Shown here: positions 1 through 5,007 of the stretch, piece by piece
Layout of the letters: every line of letters starts with the position of its first letter
How positions within the stretch are numbered: position 1 is the stretch's first letter
Assembly (NCBI GenBank): GCA_027005175.1
Contig: JALTMC010000392.1
Location: forward strand, 1 to 5,007
Reading direction: 5' to 3'
From: Myxococcales bacterium
GTDB taxonomy: Bacteria > Myxococcota_C > UBA6777
Length of the DNA stretch: 5,007 bases
The notes under the pieces: model-generated
Databases searched by the model: none
Told to the model about the DNA's origin: nothing
Seen by the model: the letters and a program-made list of their open reading frames with translations, nothing else
Made by a program: the position numbers and the translations under genes

Positions 1-2
1 GT

Positions 3-1967
3 GCGGGTTTCTGGTGTGGGGGGGGGGAGCTTGGTGTTGGTCGCAAACGCATTGTCACACAGAAGCAGGTATATTTGACAATGCAAGCACCGGAAGAGGT
101 GTCTTCGGGGGATGCGCTTGGGATTCCTGTCTCTCTCCACAACAACTCTCGCTCTTCTGTTACGGTTCGTTGGCGGAGTGAGTTATCACCTCACCTTCGT
201 TGGGAAGGAGCCAAGTTGCCTGGAGAAGAGAGGATTGGACCGGGGCGGGTTCGGACTCACTTCTTTCCACTGCGAGTCAAAACACATATAGGGCAAGCTC
301 GTATTACGGTAGTGATCCGTGGCAAACGTTGGTATAGTCGGATCTCGCGTGAGCTGCGCATTCTACCTCGTGGGTTTCCCATCTTGCATGTTCAGTCGGG
401 AGTCTTGTCTTCTCACCAGCCTAAATTGATGTCGCTTTGGGCACCACGCGATCTCACAGCGACCTCCACCACAGGCAAGGTACTCTTTTTGCCACGATTT
501 GTGAGTCAGTTGTTGCACACAGCGCATACCATGACTCTGTTGTCACAAGGGAACTTTGAGCAGGTGGCTTCTGCGATCTATCCTTATATCCTTTTGATGA
601 AGCTCTCTGAGCAAAGTGGTGGGAGCAATACACAAAATAGACAACGTTGGTACAAGCATCTTCGTAAAGGGTTTCAGAGGATCTTACAGTTCTCCTTACC
701 TTCCGGTGCGTTCTCGTGGTATCGGGGCGGGAGGGCAGACGAGGTTCTCACTGCGCATGGGCTTTTGCAATTGATTGCATTGAAAAAAGTGTTTCCTGTA
801 CCTGTCTCTTTGATTCAACGTGCAGTGCTGTGGTTGATGTCTCGTCGCAATGGAAAAGGTGGATTCCAACTTCGCTCGACTCGTTGGGATCGGTCCAAGC
901 ATTTTTCATTGGTGGCCAATGCCTTCATTACCTATGCTCTTGCGGAAGCGGGTGTGAAAAAGATCCAGTTGGAGTTGAAGTGGTTGCAAAAGCATATCGA
1001 TCAGCTTCGTGACCCCTACTTGTGGGCTCTTTCCCTGCAAGCTTGGGCGAAACGATATGGTGCAAAACATCCACAAACAGCACATTGGAGCCGACTTTTA
1101 TGGCAGCATCGTCAAAGCGATGGAGGCTACCAAGGAACCACAACTTCGGTGACACATTCGAGGGGGCGTGACCTCCATGTTCAGACCACAGCGTTAGCAA
1201 TGATTGCCCTGCTTAAAACCAATACGCCGCCTGTGATTCTACAACCCACGATGCGGTGGCTGGAACAACATCAAAATCACAGAGGATTTGGTTCGACACA
1301 ATCGACCGTCTTAGCTCTACGAGCTTTGCAAACGTATCATAAAAAAACACGTCCTGAAGGAACATCCGGCCGTATCGAGGTTTGGGTTAATCAAAAGAAG
1401 AGCAAACTGATTCGATACAGTCAAAACGCGGTGCTGCCCATTGTATCAAGGGCGTGGGTTCGGTCTCTCAAACACCGAAAGAACCAAATCAAACTACGGA
1501 TGGAGGGTTTTAAACATCTGCCTTTTTTGTTGTGGTTGAAATATTACTCTCGAATTCCTGGTAGCCACCCGGCCAGCCCCTTTGCATTGCAAACGTCTCT
1601 GGCCCGTAGAACGCTGCGAGTGGGGCAAACCGTGCGTATCCCAATCGTTGTGACCAATCGCTCCAAACGATCGGTTTGGATGCCTCTGCTTCGCATACGA
1701 TTGCCTGCCGGACTGAGCATTGAAACATGGCACTTAAAGGCTCTGCAAAAGCGTGCAATCATTGACTTCTTTCAGATTCGGCCTCGTGAAGTGCTCTTGT
1801 ATCTTCGAAGCATACGCGCTCGCTCCAATCGCCGACTTTACCTCCTCGCGAAGGCTCAAATTCCCGGTAACTACACCAGTTCAACTTCCACCGCGTATCC
1901 TTATTACCAGCCTGAGATGAAGGCACAAAGCGAGCCGCTTCGCGTGATGATCTCTCCAGCGAATTGA
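3..1967 (+). CDS. alpha-2-macroglobulin family protein, C-terminal part (5' end outside window), thioester Cys absent
   Basis: The frame is open from the left edge to the TGA at 1965-1967, giving 654 visible residues. A TTG at 75 exists, but the upstream residues (FWCGGGELGVGRK and on) continue the fold, so this is an internal fragment. Bacterial alpha-2-macroglobulins are large periplasmic or lipid-anchored protease traps. Visible in order: a macroglobulin beta domain with PEEVSSGD (about residues 1-130); an alpha/alpha-toroid thioester domain (about 135-460) with recurring GGF/GGY motifs (GKGGFQLR, QSDGGYQG) and the family hallmark STQSTVLALRAL from residue 431; then beta domains and a receptor-binding-like domain ending in AYPYYQPE (631-638). 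The usual GCxEQ thioester motif reads GNFEQ (N at residue 184), so no thioester can form. Such loss is known in type II (YfaS/MagD-like) bacterial homologues. The bait region lies upstream, outside the window. No PbpC-like partner is visible. Family assignment is confident; the specific role is inferred. Confidence 0.87.
   Translation, partial: AGFWCGGGELGVGRKRIVTQKQVYLTMQAPEEVSSGDALGIPVSLHNNSRSSVTVRWRSELSPHLRWEGAKLPGEERIGPGRVRTHFFPLRVKTHIGQARITVVIRGKRWYSRISRELRILPRGFPILHVQSGVLSSHQPKLMSLWAPRDLTATSTTGKVLFLPRFVSQLLHTAHTMTLLSQGNFEQVASAIYPYILLMKLSEQSGGSNTQNRQRWYKHLRKGFQRILQFSLPSGAFSWYRGGRADEVLTAHGLLQLIALKKVFPVPVSLIQRAVLWLMSRRNGKGGFQLRSTRWDRSKHFSLVANAFITYALAEAGVKKIQLELKWLQKHIDQLRDPYLWALSLQAWAKRYGAKHPQTAHWSRLLWQHRQSDGGYQGTTTSVTHSRGRDLHVQTTALAMIALLKTNTPPVILQPTMRWLEQHQNHRGFGSTQSTVLALRALQTYHKKTRPEGTSGRIEVWVNQKKSKLIRYSQNAVLPIVSRAWVRSLKHRKNQIKLRMEGFKHLPFLLWLKYYSRIPGSHPASPFALQTSLARRTLRVGQTVRIPIVVTNRSKRSVWMPLLRIRLPAGLSIETWHLKALQKRAIIDFFQIRPREVLLYLRSIRARSNRRLYLLAKAQIPGNYTSSTSTAYPYYQPEMKAQSEPLRVMISPAN
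18..27 (+). repeat. ten-G homopolymer tract inside the macroglobulin frame
   Basis: Ten consecutive G residues encode Gly-Gly-Gly plus the first base of a Glu codon. The current length keeps the frame that runs on through the whole macroglobulin fragment. A one-base change in tract length would frameshift everything between this point and the upstream sequence. The tract is either a slippage-prone contingency site or a sequencing or assembly length error; the window cannot separate these. Confidence 0.8.
549..563 (+). other. degenerate thioester motif (GNFEQ in place of GCxEQ)
   Basis: The codons read Gly-Asn-Phe-Glu-Gln, followed by VASAIYPYILL, which matches the helix that follows the thioester motif in alpha-2-macroglobulins. 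Glu and Gln are kept, but the Cys that would form the internal thioester is Asn (AAC). At least two base changes separate AAC from a Cys codon, so a single sequencing error is unlikely. Confidence 0.85.
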
Positions 1968-1969
1968 CA

Positions 1970-1996
1970 ACTCCCAAGCGCAAAGCGCTTGGGAGT
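1970..1996 (+). terminator. perfect 12-bp hairpin just after the macroglobulin stop codon
   Basis: ACTCCCAAGCGC (1970-1981) and GCGCTTGGGAGT (1985-1996) are exact reverse complements separated by an AAA loop. The hairpin begins three bases after the TGA of the macroglobulin gene, the usual place for a transcription terminator. No T-run follows on either strand, so it is not a canonical intrinsic terminator. It may instead stabilise the mRNA 3' end. The structure is seen; the termination role is inferred. Confidence 0.45.
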
Positions 1997-2024
1997 GCTG
2001 CCTCATCGAAATCATGCTCTTCCT

Positions 2025-2151
2025 GCATCACACGAAGTAAGTGCTTGTTCCTGCATCACAGCATCACACGAGGTAAGTGCTTGTTCCTGTATCACAGCAT
2101 TACACGAAGTAAGTGCTTGTTCCTGCATCACACGAAGTAAATGCTTGTGGC
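2025..2151. repeat. tandem repeat array A (28/36-bp units, about four copies)
   Basis: Four head-to-tail units share the core CACGAAGTAAGTGCTTGTTC. They are 2025-2052 (28 bp), 2053-2088 (36 bp), 2089-2124 (36 bp) and 2125-2151 (last unit, diverging at its end). The 36-bp units differ from the 28-bp unit by an extra copy of an 8-mer, GCATCACA or GTATCACA. A more degenerate partial copy may precede the array at 2007-2024. Units differ by single bases (GAAG/GAGG, GCAT/GCAC-like changes such as CATC/CATT). The array sits between two convergent genes. The 36-bp unit is a multiple of three and so creates a repetitive open frame on the plus strand, which I take to be incidental. Function unknown. 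Confidence 0.9.
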
Positions 2152-2183
2152 TTACTGATACTTTCTTACGGAAAAAGTCGTCA

Positions 2184-2315
2184 GTCAGTAGGCTAAGAGG
2201 AGTCGGTCAGTAGGCTAAGAGGAGTCGGTCAGTAGGTTAAGAGGAGTCGGTCAGTAGGTTAAGAGGAGTCGGTCAGTAGGTTAAGAGGAGTCGGTCAGTA
2301 GGTTAAGAGGAGTCG
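2184..2315. repeat. tandem repeat array B (six 22-bp units) overlapping the methyltransferase stop codon
   Basis: Six 22-bp units start at 2184, 2206, 2228, 2250, 2272 and 2294, with a partial copy at 2316-2324. Each begins GTCAGTAGG and ends AAGAGGAGTCG. The first two have GGCTA where the last four have GGTTA; otherwise the copies are identical. On the minus strand the unit at 2294-2315 encodes the last residues of the adenine methyltransferase (RLLLTY) plus its TGA stop. The array therefore looks like outward duplication of the gene's own 3' end. High identity suggests recent expansion or homogenisation. Each unit also carries one GAGTC. Confidence 0.95.
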
Positions 2316-3185
2316 GTCGGTAACGTTATCGGCTTCTAGGCTTTTGTCTTTCATTTTGAAGCGTTTGAGCATGGAGCGGCCAACATTGACAAAGACCTCT
2401 TGTTGGAAGAGGCCTTCGGGGATGGGGAGATCACAAATCAAGTCGCCGGAGCGTTTGGTTCCATCGATGCTGAGGGCGACATAGACTCCTCGCTCTTTGC
2501 ATTCTGCGATAGAGTTGAGCAAGACTTGAAGGCTGAAGGATTGGGCTCCATACAAGATGGATTCACTGTGTTGGTAGGGAGGATCACAGTAGACGAGGTC
2601 GCCTGCTTGGGCACGTGCCATCGCCTCGACGTAGGAGAGGTGACAGAAGTCAACGTATCGTGTTCGACGATGCCATTCGCGAACTCTTTTTTCAAAGGAC
2701 TCAGGAGAGATGGGGTTGTGGATACCCATGGGTGTTGAGATATGCCCGTCGCCACGGCGGTATCGAATGACACCTCCATAACAGGAGCGGCTGAGAAATA
2801 GAAGATCGGCCGCATTGGGTGATGCATTAAATTCGTCGCGAATGGCGAGGTAGATCGCCTTCTTGTCTCCTGCCTTCAGGCGTTCCCATCGCTCTGTATA
2901 CCAACGACACAAGGTGTCGGGGTCTCTTTGCAGAGTTTGAAAGATCTCGATCAGGGGGAAGGATATGTCGGAGGCTTGGGCTCGGGTGGGTTGGAGGGTT
3001 GCAACCACAGCCCCACTGCCGAGAAAAGGTTCAAAGTAGACACCAAACTGTTTTGGGAAATAGCCTATAATTTCATGGGCAAATCGCTGTTTATTACCCA
3101 CCCATTTGAGTAGCTGTTCACGAAAAGGTTGAATCTCTGGGTCGATAGTGTGGTGCCATTGATCTGAAAATAAAGGAATCTGCAT
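2295..3185 (-). CDS. D12-class adenine-N6 DNA methyltransferase (Dam-like)
   Basis: This cytoplasmic enzyme would transfer a methyl group from S-adenosylmethionine to adenine N6 in a specific DNA site. With the start used here (ATG at 3183-3185) it has 296 residues. Motifs in order: LLKWVGNK near residue 26; FEPFLGSGAV (the SAM-binding motif I) near 51-60; ASDISFPLIE; SRSCYGGVIRYRR; and YCDPPY (catalytic motif IV) near 199-204. The C-terminus MLKRFKMKDKSL...DRLLLTY fits the family. The frame runs upstream to a TTG at 3287, with ATGs at 3263, 3260 and 3254. I prefer 3185 because it gives a short lead to the conserved core, has an AGGCGAG just upstream, and leaves room for the candidate promoter; 3254 (AAGG nine bases upstream) remains possible. 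The 3' end lies inside repeat array B. No endonuclease gene is seen beside it, so it may be solitary. Target sequence unknown. Family certain; start uncertain. Confidence 0.92.
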   Translation of the reverse strand: MQIPLFSDQWHHTIDPEIQPFREQLLKWVGNKQRFAHEIIGYFPKQFGVYFEPFLGSGAVVATLQPTRAQASDISFPLIEIFQTLQRDPDTLCRWYTERWERLKAGDKKAIYLAIRDEFNASPNAADLLFLSRSCYGGVIRYRRGDGHISTPMGIHNPISPESFEKRVREWHRRTRYVDFCHLSYVEAMARAQAGDLVYCDPPYQHSESILYGAQSFSLQVLLNSIAECKERGVYVALSIDGTKRSGDLICDLPIPEGLFQQEVFVNVGRSMLKRFKMKDKSLEADNVTDRLLLTY

Positions 3186-3258
3186 TGTGTCTCGCCTGAG
3201 GTTGAGCGTGGAAGATGAACTCTCAAAAGGGATTTTTGGTTCGTCCAAATCCATGGTC

Positions 3259-3287
3259 ATCATCCTTGTCTTGGTACATTCTGTCAA
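3259..3287 (-). promoter_or_regulatory. candidate sigma70-type promoter for the methyltransferase gene
   Basis: On the minus strand there is an exact TTGACA (3287-3282), a 17-base spacer and GATGAT (3264-3259), which matches four of six -10 consensus positions. Transcription would begin near 3252, about 65 bases before the ATG at 3185, which fits that start choice. If translation really begins at 3254-3263 this promoter cannot serve the gene. A second exact TTGACA on the same strand (3543-3538) has only a poor -10 match. Confidence 0.3.
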
Positions 3288-3610
3288 TGTGTTTTATGAA
3301 CCTTGGGTAGGAACGGAGTATGAGAGTGTTGTCATCTACGCTGTCTTTTACAGCTTTCATGGAAAACAGCAAAGAACCGCTGTCAGGGGTTTCATTCTCG
3401 CCATCGAACAAGGAGACGGTGCTTGGATGATACGTCTTTGAAGTTCGAAATCGCTCTTTTCTGTACTCTTGGGGTCGTCGTCTCTCTTTTCTTGTGCTGG
3501 GATGGTACTGTGGTATCTTGTTCACAGAGATAGAGAGTGTCAATGAAGTTTGAAGAGGAGTATTAGCTGTCTGCTTTTGCTTCTCCTTTTCCTAGCGGAT
3601 AGCCTACACG
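3288..3610. other. divergent intergenic region without a convincing gene
   Basis: About 320 bases separate the methyltransferase (minus) from the MORN_2 membrane protein (plus). Both strands carry open frames. The minus-strand frame runs 3543 to 3223 (106 codons, TTG start, polar, lysine- and arginine-rich) and overlaps the extended methyltransferase frame. The plus-strand frame runs to a TGA at 3439-3441 (62 codons from the ATG at 3253). Neither shows a domain I recognise, and they lie on the same DNA, so at most one is real. Promoters for the two flanking genes must lie here. No RNA gene or clear operator is visible. Confidence 0.5.
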
Positions 3611-4402
3611 ATGTATAGATTGAACGGGTTTCTTGTACTCACTGTTGGGATTTTGGCTTTTCTGGGTGGTGGCTGGCTGTTATGGCATGTCATCTCGGGG
3701 GTGATGGGGGCAAGTCCTCCCCTTGAGGCCACTGGCTTGATGCCTGCATGGCTTGTGACTTTTGGAAAGCTGGCCTTCTCTGTCTTTCTTTTGTATTTTT
3801 CCATTCGTATGGTGAGGGCTAGTTTTTGTTTGCTGAGGGAAGAGGATTCTTTTCTCTTTTTCTTGCCTGCTGAAGCCTGGCCTGTTCTGTTAGGAATTCT
3901 AGCTGTTGTTGTATTCACTTTTCAAATGAATGAGAAGATCCGGAGCTTTCTCTTTTCTGAGCGACCGAAACATTGTGTGCCCCGACAATCTTTGTCTGTT
4001 CCTGCTTCTGGGCCCGAGTGGGCCTGTTATAAGGGGGGAAAATGGGCTAGAGCCGGAGAATGGCGCAAGGGAAAGAAGCATGGCAGATGGTTGGAGTGGT
4101 ACGTCAATGGAAAGCGCAAATGGGAGGGGACTTATCGGAATGGAAAGAAGCATGGGACATTCGCATTCTACAACATCATGGGGCGACAAGTTACGTCTTA
4201 TCGTTATAAAAACAACCTACTGCATGGACCTTATGTGCTGCGGTACAACCGAGGTCAGTTGACACCGATCAAGCTTCAAGGTCATTACGATAAGGGAAAG
4301 AAATGCGGAAAGTGGGTGTTTTGGGATGCGTTTCTTCGGCAAGGTTTGATGCAGCAAAAACGCTCGCGTGTCTTACAATATCCAGAGTGTAGCCAAGAGT
4401 AG
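3611..4402 (+). CDS. membrane-anchored MORN_2 repeat protein, function unknown
   Basis: A 263-residue protein starting at ATG 3611, with only a weak GGA eleven bases upstream. Three hydrophobic segments are visible: residues 7-32 (including GILAFLGGGWLLWHVISG), 46-65 (including FGKLAFSVFLLYFSI) and 88-106 (including WPVLLGILAVVVFTF). After a short Cys-containing linker, residues 149-245 hold about four repeats of the MORN_2 type (the repeat found in YwqK-like proteins). The recurring pattern is G-x-Y/W-x-x-G-K-K-H-G-x-W/F followed by an aromatic-rich strand: EWRKGKKHGRW, TYRNGKKHGTF, RYKNNLLHGPY, HYDKGKKCGKW, spaced about 24 residues apart. The repeats are strongly basic. Family knowledge suggests a beta-hairpin scaffold, possibly contacting membrane or protein; no enzyme active site is seen. 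The neighbours are divergent (methyltransferase) and convergent (sorted Cys-rich protein), so it is probably transcribed alone. The YwqK 'antitoxin' label is common for such repeats, but nothing here supports a toxin-antitoxin role. Confidence 0.85.
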   Translation: MYRLNGFLVLTVGILAFLGGGWLLWHVISGVMGASPPLEATGLMPAWLVTFGKLAFSVFLLYFSIRMVRASFCLLREEDSFLFFLPAEAWPVLLGILAVVVFTFQMNEKIRSFLFSERPKHCVPRQSLSVPASGPEWACYKGGKWARAGEWRKGKKHGRWLEWYVNGKRKWEGTYRNGKKHGTFAFYNIMGRQVTSYRYKNNLLHGPYVLRYNRGQLTPIKLQGHYDKGKKCGKWVFWDAFLRQGLMQQKRSRVLQYPECSQE

Positions 4403-4465
4403 CTTCTATCAAATCCGGTGAGTCAAAATTTCCCGTATCACACGATTGTAGGAGGGGATAGAACT

Positions 4466-4582
4466 TTACTTGGGGTCGATACGGAGGATTCTGTTGGACT
4501 TACGGTCAACAAGATAGAGCTTGTTGTCTGTGGGGTTGACGGCGGTATTATACAGAGCTTTTACGACGCCGTGTGATGAGAG
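4466..4582 (-). pseudogene. start-less beta-propeller (NHL-like) blade remnant
   Basis: On the minus strand, between an in-frame TAG (4583-4585) and a TAA (4466-4468), 38 codons read SSHGVVKALYNTAVNP and then TDNKLYLVDRKSNRILRIDP before a final Lys. The pattern of a V-N-P turn, a KLYLVDR strand and an N-R-I-L-R-I-D strand closely resembles the last blade of an NHL or similar beta-propeller. There is no ATG, GTG or TTG start inside it, and its upstream part overlaps, in another frame, the last codons of the Cys-rich protein gene. It is most simply the 3' remnant of a propeller gene. A perfect CAACAAG/CTTGTTG stem (4507-4526) lies within it and could help termination for the convergent genes, but no T-run follows. 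The assignment rests on one blade only. Confidence 0.45.
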
Positions 4583-5006
4583 CTAGACTGAGGAATGCAA
4601 GAATCCAGAAGAGTGGTGGTGGAACATTGGACTGTTTGCAGCCGCATCCCGGTGCATAGCGTGGGGGATCTTGTTCGGTAGAGGCTGTGTTGCTGCCAGT
4701 TTTCTTGTCTCCCAGAGTTGTGGCCTCTTTGGGTTGCAGAACTTCATCGGGGTTGTCGGGTTTGTCCTGACGGTCTCCGCCGTCGGATATTGGCTCCCTA
4801 TTGCCTCTTTCCTCAGGACCTGGTTCTGGCGTTGTAGGGGCCTTCGTGCATTGTCCTTGGACACAGACCTGCGTGCCTGGGCACTTAATGTTGTTGCAAG
4901 GATCATGTTGACAGCGTCCATCCTTGCAGGCTTTTCCTGGGGGGCAGGTGATGTTGTAGCATGGATCTGCCAGGCACTTTCCCTCTTTGCACAGATGACC
5001 CTCTGG
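4548..5006 (-). CDS. Cys-rich repeat surface protein, C-terminal part with MYXO-CTERM-like sorting signal (5' end outside window)
   Basis: The minus-strand frame is open from the right edge to TAA (4548-4550), giving 152 visible C-terminal residues and no start. Residues 1-54 hold Cys-rich repeats of about 21 residues: LCKEGKCLADPCYNITC, then PPGKACKDGRCQHDPCNNIKC, then PGTQVCVQGQCTK (consensus CPxGxxCxDGxC-xxDPCxxIxC). Such repeats are common in secreted, disulfide-bonded proteins. Residues 55-118 are a Pro/Glu/Asp/Thr-rich linker. The end has GCGC (120-123), a hydrophobic helix (LFWILAFLSLALIT, 132-145) and RRRK (146-149). This tripartite Cys-motif, helix and Arg-cluster layout matches the MYXO-CTERM class of C-terminal sorting signals, which in myxobacteria direct proteins to cleavage and surface anchoring. 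Export would also need an N-terminal signal peptide, which is outside the window. The rest of the protein, and so its function, is unseen. Confidence 0.82.
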   Translation of the reverse strand, partial: PEGHLCKEGKCLADPCYNITCPPGKACKDGRCQHDPCNNIKCPGTQVCVQGQCTKAPTTPEPGPEERGNREPISDGGDRQDKPDNPDEVLQPKEATTLGDKKTGSNTASTEQDPPRYAPGCGCKQSNVPPPLFWILAFLSLALITRRRKSSV

Positions 5007-5007
5007 G

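Noticed and set aside
1989-2213. Plus-strand open frame with a repeated 12-residue ASHEVSACSCIT-like unit
   Set aside because: It starts inside the hairpin at a TTG without a ribosome-binding site, and its repetitiveness follows from the 36-bp DNA unit being divisible by three; the 28-bp unit and array B do not maintain a repeated peptide.
2025-2315. Possible CRISPR array
   Set aside because: The repeats are directly adjacent with no unique spacers, the two arrays have unrelated units, and no cas genes are seen.
2184-2315. AAGAGGAG in each unit of array B resembles ribosome-binding sites
   Set aside because: No start codon at proper spacing follows, and on the minus strand the sequence is explained as the methyltransferase gene's 3' coding end.
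2400-2738. Plus-strand 112-codon frame within the methyltransferase gene
   Set aside because: It is antisense to well-conserved methyltransferase motifs including DPPY and has no recognisable features.
3604-3918. Minus-strand 104-codon frame opposite the MORN_2 protein's membrane segments
   Set aside because: Antisense shadow; the plus strand has clear membrane helices and MORN_2 repeats.
4437-4577. 8-bp inverted repeat ATCACACG (4437-4444) / CGTGTGAT (4570-4577) bracketing the propeller remnant
   Set aside because: Too short to distinguish from chance, with no target duplication or transposase, so not evidence of a mobile element.
4583-4921. Minus-strand 112-codon frame starting ATG at 4921
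   Set aside because: It is a shadow of the Cys-rich protein gene, whose frame shows ordered Cys repeats and a sorting signal while this one shows no domain.

Overview
The window looks like chromosomal DNA from a Gram-negative bacterium, most likely of the Myxococcota or a related deltaproteobacterial lineage. The best clue is the minus-strand gene at the right edge. It ends in Cys-rich repeats, a low-complexity linker, a GCGC motif, a hydrophobic helix and an RRRK tail, which is the layout of a MYXO-CTERM-type surface-sorting signal. The base composition is fairly balanced, which is less GC-rich than classic myxobacteria, so the exact lineage is uncertain.

Layout: (1) 3-1967, plus strand: the C-terminal part of a bacterial alpha-2-macroglobulin, open at the left edge, whose thioester Cys is replaced by Asn. 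(2) 1968-2294: the space between two convergent genes, holding a 12-bp perfect hairpin and two unrelated tandem-repeat arrays. (3) 2295-3185 (possibly longer at its 5' end), minus strand: a D12-class adenine-N6 DNA methyltransferase whose last codons and stop form one unit of the second repeat array. (4) About 3186-3610: a divergent intergenic region with a candidate promoter for the methyltransferase and no convincing gene. (5) 3611-4402, plus strand: a protein with three membrane helices and a C-terminal run of MORN_2-type repeats. (6) 4466-4582, minus strand: a start-less reading frame resembling one beta-propeller blade, probably a gene remnant. (7) 4548-5006, minus strand: the C-terminal end of the Cys-rich MYXO-CTERM-like protein, open at the right edge.

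The genes do not form an operon: their orientations are +, -, +, -, in two convergent pairs separated by a divergent region. Three of the four (macroglobulin, MORN_2 protein, sorted Cys-rich protein) appear to belong to the cell envelope. The methyltransferase is alone, with no restriction endonuclease visible on either side. I see no complete new multi-gene system. The most noteworthy points are the thioester-less macroglobulin with a ten-G tract in its frame, the repeat array built from the methyltransferase gene's own 3' end, and the propeller-blade remnant overlapping the end of the sorted surface-protein gene.
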